Source: Gordonibacter sp. Marseille-P4307 (GTDB taxonomy: Bacteria > Actinomycetota > Coriobacteriia > Coriobacteriales > Eggerthellaceae). Taken from it: a stretch of DNA of 64,000 bases. This document shows, piece by piece, positions 8,975 through 18,031 of this stretch. The notes under the pieces were generated by a model. That model ran no database searches, was not told where the DNA came from, and saw nothing but the letters and a program-made list of their open reading frames with translations. The stretch lies in assembly GCF_900604965.1 (NCBI RefSeq), contig NZ_UWPD01000001.1:1403311-1467310 (forward strand), given 5' to 3'. The position numbers were made by a program, and so were the translations under genes. How positions within the stretch are numbered: position 1 is the stretch's first letter; every line of letters begins with the position of its first letter.

Positions 8975-9790
8975 ATGAAATCGAAGTTGAAGGCATTGGG
9001 AGTTGTCGCATTCGCTCTCGCGCTGTGCTTTGCGCTCGTCGGCTGCGGCGGAGGCGACAAGGCAGACCCCAAGAAGGCGGTCATCGGAACGTGGGAGCTC
9101 TCCGAGTTCACGGACGCCTCTGAAGACGACTTGGCCATGATGAAGGCGTTCGACCTCACCGTCGAGGCGACCTTTGCCGAGGACGGCACGTTCAAGCTCG
9201 GTATGTTCGGCGAGACGATGGACGGCACCTGGGATGCCAAGTCTGCCGACAAGGTGTCCCTGACGATCGAGGGCGACAGCGTCGATGCGACGATCAAGGA
9301 CGGCGTGCTCTCCATCGAGGTTGACGGCGAGGGCATGAAGTTCAAGAAGACGAGTGACGAGGTCAAGGACCTTCGCTCGAGCTCGACCAGCTCGAGCGGA
9401 ACCGCTGGCGACTCGAGCGCGACGGACGATCAGGCAATCAAGGCCATCGACAAGGAGATTTACAGCGACGACAACATCTCCGTGATGGTTGTCGACAAGA
9501 AGCAGGACTGGCTTGACTCTTGCGGTTACACCCTGGTCATCACGAATAAGAGCACCGACGCGGCGATTGACGTCAGCGGCTCTTACGGCACCTGGATGGT
9601 AAACGGTAAGATGGTCAGCCCCTCCATCTACGAGACGATCCAGCCGAACGCATACGCCGAGACGTTCATGACCTTCATGGACGACAGCATCAAGAGCATC
9701 GACGACCTTGTGAACGTGCAGGGCTCCTTCGAGGTCATGAACTCCAAGACCTACGACGAGATCGTGACGTTCCAGGTTACGATGCCGTAG
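8975..9790 (+). CDS. lipoprotein with C-terminal DUF5067/DUF4352-like domain
   Basis: 271 residues. A signal peptide with lipobox LVGC (Cys24) marks it for lipid anchoring. Residues about 35-130 form a beta-rich unit (GTWELSEFTD, TFAEDGTFKLG, DGTWDAKSADKVSLTIEGD) of the lipocalin-like DUF4923/DUF5640 style. A serine-rich linker (SSSTSSSGTAGDSS) follows. The last 120 residues (DDNISVMVVDKKQDWLDSCG, TLVITNKSTDAAIDVS) resemble immunoglobulin-like domains that sit beside exported proteins. AAGGAAG lies upstream of the ATG. Function is unknown. A strong terminator follows within 60 bases. Confidence 0.75.
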   Translation: MKSKLKALGVVAFALALCFALVGCGGGDKADPKKAVIGTWELSEFTDASEDDLAMMKAFDLTVEATFAEDGTFKLGMFGETMDGTWDAKSADKVSLTIEGDSVDATIKDGVLSIEVDGEGMKFKKTSDEVKDLRSSSTSSSGTAGDSSATDDQAIKAIDKEIYSDDNISVMVVDKKQDWLDSCGYTLVITNKSTDAAIDVSGSYGTWMVNGKMVSPSIYETIQPNAYAETFMTFMDDSIKSIDDLVNVQGSFEVMNSKTYDEIVTFQVTMP

Positions 9791-9845
9791 CGGAATAGCT
9801 CGATAGCGGCTCGCCTGCATCTGGTGCAGATGGGCTGACGCAAAA

Positions 9846-9880
9846 GGCGCCGCGTCCCGGTGAGGGACGCGGCGCCTTTG
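9846..9880 (+). terminator. intrinsic terminator
   Basis: A perfect 13-bp stem, GGCGCCGCGTCCC (9846-9858) with GGGACGCGGCGCC (9864-9876), loop GGTGA, then TTTGGGG. It closes the lipoprotein transcript. The right arm coincides with the left edge of the 199-base repeat shared with 18584-18782. Confidence 0.75.
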
Positions 9881-10067
9881 GGGCTTCGCGGGGATGGGCC
9901 CGGAGAGCCCGCGGCCGCATCTCGATCGGCTCGCCTGCTTGCCTAGGGCGAGCTAGGCAAAGGACAAACGGCCCGAAACGGAAGGGGCGGTCCGCCATCC
10001 GCTGCAAGTTGAAGCCCATTATCGCAGTTGAGACGGCTTCGAAGAGCACCTGTTTTCTTAACTGTTA
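9869..10067. repeat. 199-base copy of an IS-like element end
   Basis: This block aligns without gaps to 18584-18782, with only scattered substitutions, and both copies end at TTAACTGTTA. The second copy is the right half of a small element with inverted ends, so this one is a solitary right end, truncated on its left at the lipoprotein terminator. A minus-strand reading (AVSTAIMGFNLQRMADR) vaguely resembles the tail of IS transposases but has no supporting context. No coding function. Confidence 0.7.
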
Positions 10068-10080
10068 AAAAGAATATTTA

Positions 10081-10110
10081 TTGATTGCTTTATAGTCAAA
10101 TAACTATAAT
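10081..10110 (+). promoter_or_regulatory. promoter with overlapping dyad operator before the FecCD transporter
   Basis: TTGATT at 10081 and TATAAT at 10105-10110 form a plausible sigma-70-type promoter (18-base spacing). A perfect dyad TTATAGT-N6-ACTATAA (10090-10109) covers the spacer and overlaps the -10 box, as expected for a repressor site. The transporter gene starts at 10171. Confidence 0.5.
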
Positions 10111-10170
10111 TTCACGGTGAGTTTCAACCCATACGCAGGTAAAAACAAAACCGAAAGCTGGAGGGTAACG

Positions 10171-11310
10171 ATGAGCGAGAACATGCGATCAGCCAACATC
10201 GATCGAAGGAGTTTTCTGAGGATATCCGCAGTCGGAGCGGGGTCGCTCGCCGCATACTCCCTCTTCGGATGCTCGACAGGCAAGCAAGAAACCAATGGAA
10301 ATGAATCCGCAGCTCCCTCCGAAAAGGAGGAGTGGTCTTTCGTCGACCAGAACGGAAACGACGTCGCCGTGAAGGTGCCCTGCGAAAGGATGGTCGTTCT
10401 GCAGCATCACTCGCTCGACATTCTGTGTCAGCTGGGTGCCCAAGATCGCATCGTCGGTGTCGTTGACGGCTGGAAGAAGAATCTCGGAAGCTACATGACA
10501 GACGTCTTTCCCGGCATCGAGGGCATGCCCACCCCTGGCGGCCTGAAGGAATGGAACGTTGAGAACATCGCCGCGCTCACCCCTAACGTGGTCATCGCCG
10601 CCTCCCAAGCGCCTGAAGATGCCATCAAGCAGATTCGCGATCTCGGCATTCCCGTCGTGGTCGTCTCGTTGCGCGGAGAAGGAAAGCAGGAGGAGGCTCA
10701 GAATCCCCGACTCGCCAATGCGGATGCAGCATATACCGAGGGCTGCGAATGGGCCGTCTCAACGCTCGGAAAGCTTTCTGGCACGTCGGACAAGGCTGAG
10801 CTCCTTTGGAGATTCTGCACCGAGAGCCGCGACATCATCGAGAAGGCGGTCGGCGACCTGGCCGGCAACGAACGGCCTTCCGCAGCGGTTCTCGCCGATG
10901 GAATCGCATACGGAAACGACAAGTTCGTCGGATGCATGCTCGTTCGCGCAGGCGCTTCGAACGCAGTTGCTGCTGCAGGGGTCCAAGGCAACACCAAATA
11001 CAACGCGGAACTGGTCGCATCATGGTCGCCCGACATCATCATCACCCAGGACCGCTACGACGACTTCGCTTCGATCACTTCCGATCCGCAGTACGCCGCG
11101 CTTCCCGCCGTGAAGAACGGCAAGGTCTTCAACGCCCCGTATTGGACGAAGCCGTGGGGCAATCCCGACGCCGACTCCATCGCGTTGGGCGAGCTGTGGA
11201 TGGCTCACGTCCTGTACCCGAATCTCGTTTCCGCCGACCAGGTGAAGGAGCGCGCAGAGGACTTCTACGAGACCTTCTACGGGATTCCCTTCACCGGAAC
11301 CGTCGAGTAG
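10171..11310 (+). CDS. Tat-exported metal-complex/oxyanion substrate-binding lipoprotein (FecCD-type ABC system)
   Basis: 379 residues from ATG 10171, preceded by GGAGGGTAACG. The N-terminus has a twin-arginine motif (DRRSFLRISA) and a lipobox ending at Cys34 (SLFGC), so it is folded before export and lipid-anchored. The mature part is a TroA/BtuF-like binding protein (VVLQHHSLDILCQLGAQDRI, LTPNVVIAASQ, SWSPDIIITQDRYDDF). It heads an operon with a FecCD permease and FecE-like ATPase. These families carry ferric siderophores, cobamides, haem or, in MolABC-type systems, molybdate and tungstate. A nearby MoeA-like gene makes an oxyanion plausible, but the sequence does not settle the substrate. 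Confidence 0.85.
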   Translation: MSENMRSANIDRRSFLRISAVGAGSLAAYSLFGCSTGKQETNGNESAAPSEKEEWSFVDQNGNDVAVKVPCERMVVLQHHSLDILCQLGAQDRIVGVVDGWKKNLGSYMTDVFPGIEGMPTPGGLKEWNVENIAALTPNVVIAASQAPEDAIKQIRDLGIPVVVVSLRGEGKQEEAQNPRLANADAAYTEGCEWAVSTLGKLSGTSDKAELLWRFCTESRDIIEKAVGDLAGNERPSAAVLADGIAYGNDKFVGCMLVRAGASNAVAAAGVQGNTKYNAELVASWSPDIIITQDRYDDFASITSDPQYAALPAVKNGKVFNAPYWTKPWGNPDADSIALGELWMAHVLYPNLVSADQVKERAEDFYETFYGIPFTGTVE

Positions 11311-11354
11311 AGCGCTCGACGGTCCATAGAACCATGAAGGTAGGAAGCGAAACC

Positions 11355-12356
11355 ATGCTGTGGCGGACTGCGACGAGAATCGTCCTCGTCGCTCTCCCCA
11401 TCGCAGCCTTCTTCGTCTCCCTCTCCATCGGAGCCTACCAAGTCCCGCTTAGCGACGTGTGGTCAATCATGCTGAGAGCCGCATCGGGCACGCTGGCAGA
11501 CAAGAGCAACCTTGCCGCGAACGTGATCCTGCAGACGCGGCTCCCGCGCGTGATCGCGGCTTCGCTTGTCGGGGCGGGGCTCGCCGTAGCCGGAGCGGTG
11601 TTCCAGGGCATCTTCAAGAACCCGCTCGCATCCCCTTATACGCTCGGAGTGTCCAACGGGGCGGGATTCGGAGCGGGACTTGCGATCATTCTGTCACTGG
11701 GGGCTGCGTCCATCCAGCTTTTCGCCGTCTGTTTCGGACTCGCAGCCGTCGGACTCACGTTCCTCATCGCAGCGCGAGGACGGAAGGATACCGTCACGCT
11801 TGTCCTTGCCGGCATGCTGATCGGCTCGCTCTTCGCCTCGCTCGTCTCGCTTCTCAAGTTCGTCGCCGATCCGACCGAAAAACTGCCGCAGATCGTGTAC
11901 TGGATTATGGGAACGCTTTCAGGTGTGAGCATCGAGGAGATCGCGCGAATTCTCCCTCTCTTCATCGTCTGCATGACGCTCATCTTCCTGTTTCGATGGC
12001 GCATCAACGTGATGTCGATGGGCGACCAGGAAGCACGCTCTTTCGGCGTCGACGTGCAGTTCGATCGCACGATCGTCATCGGAGCGAGTTCCATGCTCAC
12101 CGCACTCGTCGTCTCCGTTTCGGGGATAATCGGCTGGGTGGGCATCGTCATCCCCCATCTTTCCCGCATGCTCGTCGGGCCCGATTTCCGACGGCTCATC
12201 CCCGCCTCGGCATCGCTTGGAATATGCTACCTGCTCGTCATCGACGATATCTGCCGCACATTGACCTCAACCGAGATACCCATCGGAGTGATCACGGGAA
12301 TCATCGGAGTCCCCATGTTCCTCTACTTCATCTACAAGAAGAAGGTGAACTGGTGA
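11355..12356 (+). CDS. FecCD-family ABC permease
   Basis: 333 residues with about nine to ten membrane helices and the family signatures RLPRVIAASLVGAGLAVAGA, FKNPLASPYTLGVSNGAGFG and a C-terminal GIVIPHLSRMLVGPDFRRLIP followed by EIPIGVITGIIGVPMFLYFI. I chose ATG 11355, which has AGGAAG at 11342-11347. An in-frame ATG at 11334 would add seven residues but has no ribosome binding site. TGA overlaps the ATPase ATG (ATGA at 12355-12358 region), showing translational coupling. It forms the homodimeric channel of the importer fed by the Tat-exported binding protein. Confidence 0.9.
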   Translation: MLWRTATRIVLVALPIAAFFVSLSIGAYQVPLSDVWSIMLRAASGTLADKSNLAANVILQTRLPRVIAASLVGAGLAVAGAVFQGIFKNPLASPYTLGVSNGAGFGAGLAIILSLGAASIQLFAVCFGLAAVGLTFLIAARGRKDTVTLVLAGMLIGSLFASLVSLLKFVADPTEKLPQIVYWIMGTLSGVSIEEIARILPLFIVCMTLIFLFRWRINVMSMGDQEARSFGVDVQFDRTIVIGASSMLTALVVSVSGIIGWVGIVIPHLSRMLVGPDFRRLIPASASLGICYLLVIDDICRTLTSTEIPIGVITGIIGVPMFLYFIYKKKVNW

Positions 12357-13138
12357 TGCTCCTCGAAGTCGAAAGCGCCGAGTTCTCCTATTCCGCAGGC
12401 GAACGGAAGATTCTCGACGGAGTGTCGTTCTCCTACGAGTCGCCTGATACGCTCTGCATCCTCGGAAGCAACGGGCAGGGAAAATCGACGCTCCTGCAGT
12501 GCCTTATCGGCGGTTTCAAGCTGTCTGCGGGAACCGTGCTGATCGACGGGATCCCTGTGGAGAACTGGAAGCCTCGAGAGCTCGCCCGGAAGATCGCCTA
12601 CATCCCCCAAACCCATGCGCCCAGCTTCGGGTACCCGGTTGTCGACGTGGTCACTATGGGATGCACGTCGCGCATGAAACGGCTGGCCAACCCCGGCAGA
12701 AGCGAACGCAGCCGAGCGATTGACCAGCTCGAATACCTGGGCATAGCCCATCTCTCCGATAAGCCCTACACCGACATATCGGGAGGCGAGCGCCAGCTTG
12801 TCATGATCGCATCGGCGCTCGCTCAGGCTCCTGAACTGCTCATCTTGGACGAACCGACCGCCCATCTGGACTTCGGAAACCAGTACAAGTTCCTTGAACT
12901 GGTAGAGCGCCTCCGCAGGCGCGGAATGGGGGTGCTCATGACGACCCACTTCCCCGACCACGCCCTTCTCCTGCAGGGAACGTGCGCGATTCTCTCTGAC
13001 GGAAAGATACAATCGCTCGATGCAGCGGAATCCATCATCACCGACGAGTCGATGGCCCGGCTCTACGGCATCGAGGTACATGTTGAAAGCATCGGAGAAC
13101 GCAAAGTCTGCGTTCCGGGGTCGCTTAACGGTCTATAA
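12356..13138 (+). CDS. FecE/BtuD-like ABC ATPase
   Basis: 260 residues with Walker A GSNGQGKST (37-45), the Q loop (IPQTHAP), signature ISGGERQLV (141-149), Walker B LLILDEP (161-167) and the switch histidine (MTTHFPDH). These place it in the siderophore/cobamide ATPase class. The ATG shares bases with the permease stop. It powers the importer formed with the two preceding genes. The protein is complete and no catalytic residue is missing. Confidence 0.92.
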   Translation: MLLEVESAEFSYSAGERKILDGVSFSYESPDTLCILGSNGQGKSTLLQCLIGGFKLSAGTVLIDGIPVENWKPRELARKIAYIPQTHAPSFGYPVVDVVTMGCTSRMKRLANPGRSERSRAIDQLEYLGIAHLSDKPYTDISGGERQLVMIASALAQAPELLILDEPTAHLDFGNQYKFLELVERLRRRGMGVLMTTHFPDHALLLQGTCAILSDGKIQSLDAAESIITDESMARLYGIEVHVESIGERKVCVPGSLNGL

Positions 13139-13393
13139 TCCGGTTCTGCCTCGTTCTGACTGAACGACCAATTCCCCGATACCTTCCCATTGCCGGGCGA
13201 TCGATGCGCGCTATCGATTTTCGCCATTGAGAGCCCCAAGGAAAATAATTGTCATTTCACCTGGGCGAACAAAGAAGAAAAACTATTTGATTCCGCCAGC
13301 TTCCAGCAATTATCCGAAGAAGATACCTTTCTTATCAGAAAAGGCGGTCTTATTGATGGGGATCGACCGCCGAAAGCGAAAAAAGGAGGGATC

Positions 13394-15076
13394 ATGGCGG
13401 AGAAGACCGAAATTCTCAACTCGATGGATGAGGGGAAGACGAAAAGCGCCCATTCCGGAGTATCTCGTCGCGAGGCGATCAAACTCGGCGGCGCGCTTGG
13501 CTTCGGAACGCTCGGCATCGGACTGTTCGGCTGCGGAACCGGCGGCTCGAAAAGCGAGTCCTGGGATGAAACCGTCGACGTCGTTGTAGTCGGGTCGGGC
13601 TCGGGCGCCTACACCGCTTTGCGCACCCAGCATGCAGGGCTTTCCACCATCGTCTTAGAGAAACGGGACACCTCTGGCGGAGCGACATCGATGTCGTCGT
13701 CTGTTGTCTGGGCACCCTGCAACGACCTCATGCTCGCCGAAGGGAAGAAAGACTCGAAGGAAGAGGCGCTTACGTACATCGAAGCGGGCACGGGCGACAC
13801 TTTCATGCCCGATCTTGCGGCCGCCTACGTCGATCATGTGAACGCTGCCGTCAAAAACTGCGCCGAACTCGCGGGCATCAAATGGAAGATTTGGCCTTCA
13901 AGCATCGATTACCTCAGCTTCCTCCCTGGAGGAAAGACCTACGGGCGCTCGCTGCTGCCCGACGCAGGAGAGGGAAAATCGAGCATCGGCGTGCTATCTG
14001 CCGGCATTCTTGCAGCCGCTGAAAGCGAAGGCGTCAAATTCATGAAGGGAACCCCTTGCACCGCCCTCGTTTCGCGTACTGCCGACGACGGCACCGTCGA
14101 GATCCTCGGCTGCGTAGCGAAAAAAGGCAGCAAGACCATCCGTATTCGCGCCAAGAAGGCCGTGGTGATGGCCACGGGTGGATTCGACTGGAATCAGCAG
14201 ATGATGAAATCCTATCTGCGAACCCCTGCTCAGCACAGCTGGGGATGTTCGACCGATACCGGCGACGGCCACAAGATGGCAATGCGCGTCGGAGCCGACA
14301 TGAACATGATGTCGGAAGGCTGGCTCTCCCCAGGCTATAAGAAGGAATTCGACGAATCGCGCGCAGCTGAAGCGAGCAACCTCTCGTCTCTGATCATGGA
14401 CGACGCGAAACGAGGAATCATCTTCGTGAACAAACACGGAAAGCGCTTCACGAACGAATGCGCCAATTACGACAGCGTCGGACGTTCGTTCTGCGCCATC
14501 GAAAATGACGGGGAGGAACGCGGATGGAAGAACCTTCCCGCATTCGCGATCATCGACCAGGCTGCGGCGGATAGCCATACGTTCAACAAGGGAGAACTCG
14601 GCAAGCCCGGAGAAAGCTTCACCCGCTTCGAAACGCTTGAAGAGCTCGCCGATGCATGCGGAATCGACAAGCAGTCCCTTCTCGCTGAAGTTTCCCGTTA
14701 CAACGAAAACGCCGAGATGGGATTGGATCCGGATTTCCAACGAGGTCAGGACTACTACGCTCAACAATCGACCTACTCGAGCAAGGGATTCGAAGGAGCT
14801 GCGCGAACGCTCGCTCCCCTGACGACGCCTCCGTTCTATGCGGCAGAAATCGTTCCCGTTCTGCTTGGCACCATGGGCGGAATAAAGGTCGATTCGTCTG
14901 CTCGCGCTCTCGACACCGACGGCAAGATCATCTCGCGCCTTTATGCCCAAGGAAACTGCGCTGGAGTCGGAGCGGGCGGGTCGATGTACGTCGGTGGCGG
15001 GGGAACGATAGGCCCCGCAATCGCGTTTGGAGAGATTGCCGCTTCCGATATCGAAACCCTCAGCGATTGGAAGTAG
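13394..15076 (+). CDS. Tat-exported FAD-dependent reductase/dehydrogenase (fumarate reductase flavoprotein family)
   Basis: 560 residues; ATG 13394 follows AAGGAGGG. A Tat signal (SRREAIKLGG, Arg25/Arg26) ends in a lipobox at Cys47, so it should be a lipoprotein outside the membrane. The FAD-binding Rossmann motif VDVVVVGSGSGAYTAL lies at 61-76, the second FAD segment (KKAVVMATGGFDWN) near 255, and a C-terminal GNCAGVGAGGSMYVGGGGTI near 525. It belongs to the FrdA/3-ketosteroid dehydrogenase/urocanate reductase superfamily, expanded in Eggerthellaceae for respiration on organic acceptors. Its acceptor cannot be told. The 255-base leader from 13139 holds no other gene and probably contains its promoter. 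Confidence 0.88.
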   Translation: MAEKTEILNSMDEGKTKSAHSGVSRREAIKLGGALGFGTLGIGLFGCGTGGSKSESWDETVDVVVVGSGSGAYTALRTQHAGLSTIVLEKRDTSGGATSMSSSVVWAPCNDLMLAEGKKDSKEEALTYIEAGTGDTFMPDLAAAYVDHVNAAVKNCAELAGIKWKIWPSSIDYLSFLPGGKTYGRSLLPDAGEGKSSIGVLSAGILAAAESEGVKFMKGTPCTALVSRTADDGTVEILGCVAKKGSKTIRIRAKKAVVMATGGFDWNQQMMKSYLRTPAQHSWGCSTDTGDGHKMAMRVGADMNMMSEGWLSPGYKKEFDESRAAEASNLSSLIMDDAKRGIIFVNKHGKRFTNECANYDSVGRSFCAIENDGEERGWKNLPAFAIIDQAAADSHTFNKGELGKPGESFTRFETLEELADACGIDKQSLLAEVSRYNENAEMGLDPDFQRGQDYYAQQSTYSSKGFEGAARTLAPLTTPPFYAAEIVPVLLGTMGGIKVDSSARALDTDGKIISRLYAQGNCAGVGAGGSMYVGGGGTIGPAIAFGEIAASDIETLSDWK

Positions 15077-15325
15077 CTCCGTAACCGAAAGGAGAGATTG
15101 CCGCCGAGCCGTCCTCGTTCCGCCCAGCCCTCTACAGTGGCGGGGCAAGGGCGGCTCGGATAGATATCGGAACTCGTTGGAATTTCATAGCACGAACTTC
15201 TGGAAAGAAACACCGATGCGCCTCGGTTGGGTACAATCGCCTTGAAACATCGTTGCGGACATGACGAGTTGCATTTCGCGGTTCTTCGAACCGACTCGCC
15301 CCCTTCTTCTAAAGGATCGGATTCT

Positions 15326-16687
15326 ATGCATGTTGACGACGACGCCTCCATCAATCGATCGGCTCACGGCAAAACCTCGGGCAACACCGAAAGGCTCTCG
15401 CATTGTCGGAACTGCGACGCCGTCGACGCGCTCATGCGCATGGCATGGAAGCATCCTGTTTGCCGAGATCACCTGGAAGATATGGTCGACCTCGGGGGAC
15501 TTGATCCCCAATCCGTCTGGGAGGAGCTGATCGCTCGGCGAAGATCCATCGCATACTTCAATCCGTTTGCGAACGCCGTTTTCAAAGAAGAAAGCAGAAG
15601 CTGGCACACCGTTCCGGAAAGCCTTCAACTCACCTTGCGGAACATCGCCGAGTTGACCCGAAGCGGCTCCGCGTTGGACGTTCTGGCCAGCGAGAGAGAA
15701 GGAAAAAGGTTCATCACTCAGCAATATCTCGAGGAAATGATCGCCAACCTGCGATTCGATGGATATCACGCCGAATACGAGAACATCCGCGCAGTGCTGT
15801 TAGAAGAACGTCCCCCTATCTCGACATCGGAAACGCTTGCGCTGAATTTCCATCGGATAATGATGGGCTTCTCGCGATTGGAGGATAGAAGCTTCGACGA
15901 AGATCTGCTGAGAGATTTCTATGAGAGGCTCACCAGGGTCGATCCCCTCAACGATCCGATCGATACCACCCCGGAATTCAAACCTTCGTCACCGCTCGGC
16001 CTCGATTTTGAGAAGCAGGGCATTGAGGAGATCAGGAAACGCGCTTTGGGCAGCGCGATTAAAACCGCAAACTGGCAGGAGATCGAGGAAACCCGCCACC
16101 CCATCATGGTTTCGATGCTCGTCAACTGCCAATTTTGGCATGTTCCGATCTTCGAAGGTTGCAACAACCTCATGGGTTGTTTGGCCAGCCGGTTTTTCTT
16201 ATACCGAGAGGGCTATCCCGTTTTCAGGTTTATCCCCAAAATCAGGATTCTTGAAAAATGGAAGCTTGGCCTGTACTCGGAGGAAGCAGAAACCACCTTC
16301 ATCGACGCATTGGAAACCGCATATAGGGATCTGGATTGGACGGTGTACTACGACACCTTTATGAAACTGATGCTCGAAGAAGCGAGGACGCTTGATCATG
16401 CGCTCTCGATCAGAAGCAATATCGACGAGCAGGCGATCGAAGGCATCAGGAGGGTTCCGTACCTCAACTACCGTCAAACCGAAGTAGTGAAGGAAGCGGT
16501 GCTGGTTCCCGAGCGTGAGTTCCTTATTGCCGAGCATCAAAGAAGGTACGAAGTGGTTTACTCGACCGCTCGCGCCGATCTGGAACATTTGGCGAACATC
16601 GGGCTTTTCACTCGAAGAATTAAAGGGGCGGCTTATTCGTATCGGGCAGAAGCCGACCTCAAGAGCATCTTGATCGCTCAGCCTTAA
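15326..16687 (+). CDS. Fic-fold protein with degenerate catalytic and inhibitory motifs
   Basis: 453 residues from ATG 15326 (AAAGGA upstream); a TTG at 15227 would add 33 residues. The C-terminal 70 residues (LNYRQTEVV, STARADLEHLANIGLF, GAAYSYR) match the winged helix-like tail of Fic proteins, and the centre has the Fic core. The catalytic HPFxDGNGR motif is replaced by HVPIFEGCNNLMG from His272, losing the Arg and two glycines. The inhibitory S/TxxxEG segment appears as NLRFDG. AMP transfer is therefore doubtful. It follows the flavoprotein gene on the same strand, 250 bases apart. I suggest a regulatory or binding role derived from Fic; this is inference. Confidence 0.65.
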   Translation: MHVDDDASINRSAHGKTSGNTERLSHCRNCDAVDALMRMAWKHPVCRDHLEDMVDLGGLDPQSVWEELIARRRSIAYFNPFANAVFKEESRSWHTVPESLQLTLRNIAELTRSGSALDVLASEREGKRFITQQYLEEMIANLRFDGYHAEYENIRAVLLEERPPISTSETLALNFHRIMMGFSRLEDRSFDEDLLRDFYERLTRVDPLNDPIDTTPEFKPSSPLGLDFEKQGIEEIRKRALGSAIKTANWQEIEETRHPIMVSMLVNCQFWHVPIFEGCNNLMGCLASRFFLYREGYPVFRFIPKIRILEKWKLGLYSEEAETTFIDALETAYRDLDWTVYYDTFMKLMLEEARTLDHALSIRSNIDEQAIEGIRRVPYLNYRQTEVVKEAVLVPEREFLIAEHQRRYEVVYSTARADLEHLANIGLFTRRIKGAAYSYRAEADLKSILIAQP

Positions 16688-16756
16688 TCGAAACGGAGAG
16701 AACCTCGCGCGATCAACGAGAACAAAGCACGGCAACGCGTCTCGAAAGCGTCGGCC

Positions 16757-18031
16757 TCAGATGGCTTTCGGCCTTATCTCGATCGTCACGATGTCCCCGA
16801 CCTCGGGTTCCGGCATCAGATTGCTCATGAGGAAGTACCCGTCCATGGAGTCGGCTTCCGCTGGATTCAGATGCGAGCTCGGTGCCGGATACGCTTCAAG
16901 CACGCCGTCGTCGCCCACTCCGAGTCGCACCTGGCGGACGCCGAAGAATTCCGATCCGGGCGCAACGACGCTCGGACGGTCCTCCCCCGACGCCTTCTCC
17001 CGCTTATGCGCGCGCTTTGCGCTGCCCCTTCTCGCCGGGAACGGCTCGGCAAGCCGGGCTGCCTGGAATCTCGGCTGCGTCGGCAGGCCCAGATACTTCC
17101 TGATAAGCGGGTAGATGTAGAAGTCAGCGGTAAAGGCCGCGCCGCCCGGAGGTCCCGAGATCCCCACTATCGGCGTCGATCCGACGAGCGCTCCCCAGCT
17201 GTGATGGCCAGGCCCATGGCTGGTCTGATGGTAGAGCACGCGGCCGACCTCTTCGAGCATTTCGACGTTCCAATCGTCAGAGCCTTTCGAGGATCCGGCG
17301 TTCAGCACGACGAAGTCGCAACGGCTTGCGGCATCCACCACCGCGCGCTTGATGGACTCCTTATCGTCCCGGACGATATCCCATACCACGGACTCGCCGC
17401 CCCAGCCTTCGATCTTCCCCGCAATCAGATAGCTGTTCGACTCGATGTTCTTTCCGATCGGAAGCTGACCGCCTGCAGGAAACAGTTCGTTCCCCGTGGG
17501 GATCACCGCGACGCGCGGTCGGCAGACCACGTCGACCTCGTCATGGTTGCCCATGGCAAGATAGGAGCAGAGAAGCGGGGAAAGCAGTTGGCCCTTCGAA
17601 ACCAGCAGCTCCCCTTCCTTCAGCTTGCTGCCGATCTCGGACGTTCCCGCATATTGCTCAGAAGGCAAGGAAACGAACTCGATTTTCGAGAGATCGTCCG
17701 ACAGCCTCACGTTCTCGATCACGATCGCGGTGTCGAATCCGTCGGGCATGGCGATGCCCGTGTTCGCGAACTCCCATTGAGTGCCGCGCCTCCATGTCGA
17801 GGTGTCCGGAGACCCGTCGGCAAAATCGGCCCAGCGGACTGCAACGGAATCCATCTTGCACGACCGGCTGTTTGGAAGATTCACCAGTGAGCGAACGTCG
17901 CATGAGGCGACCCTTCCCATCGCCTCCCGAAGAGGGATCCGCTCGGATCTCCGTGTGAAGCTCTCTGAGTCGAGCAGCAACCGGACCGCCTGGTCTCGGC
18001 TCACCTCAACATGATTGGAATGGTCTCTCAT
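16757..18031 (-). CDS. divergent MoeA-like molybdopterin-binding protein
   Basis: 424 residues; ATG at 18031 follows GGAAGGA. The domain order is that of MoeA: N-terminal domains with MDSVAVRWADF at 60 (family norm MDGYAVR), VAVIPTGNEL near 220, the MPT-binding MogA-like domain with NAGSSKGSDDW near 275, and GPGHHSWGALVGSTPIVGISG near 310. MoeA inserts molybdenum or tungsten into adenylylated molybdopterin. Substitutions at MDG and in the GGVSxGDxD-equivalent loop mark this as a specialised paralog, not the housekeeping enzyme. It is convergent with the Fic-like gene, in a cluster with a FecCD importer and a Tat oxidoreductase. Confidence 0.75.
   Translation of the reverse strand: MRDHSNHVEVSRDQAVRLLLDSESFTRRSERIPLREAMGRVASCDVRSLVNLPNSRSCKMDSVAVRWADFADGSPDTSTWRRGTQWEFANTGIAMPDGFDTAIVIENVRLSDDLSKIEFVSLPSEQYAGTSEIGSKLKEGELLVSKGQLLSPLLCSYLAMGNHDEVDVVCRPRVAVIPTGNELFPAGGQLPIGKNIESNSYLIAGKIEGWGGESVVWDIVRDDKESIKRAVVDAASRCDFVVLNAGSSKGSDDWNVEMLEEVGRVLYHQTSHGPGHHSWGALVGSTPIVGISGPPGGAAFTADFYIYPLIRKYLGLPTQPRFQAARLAEPFPARRGSAKRAHKREKASGEDRPSVVAPGSEFFGVRQVRLGVGDDGVLEAYPAPSSHLNPAEADSMDGYFLMSNLMPEPEVGDIVTIEIRPKAI

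Noticed and set aside
7970-9820. A 616-codon minus-strand frame
   Set aside because: Antisense to the DUF4428-like and lipoprotein genes, both with good starts and motifs.
11459-13138. A 559-codon plus-strand frame covering the permease and ATPase
   Set aside because: The upstream two-thirds is a frame-shifted shadow of the FecCD permease; the ATPase begins at 12356.
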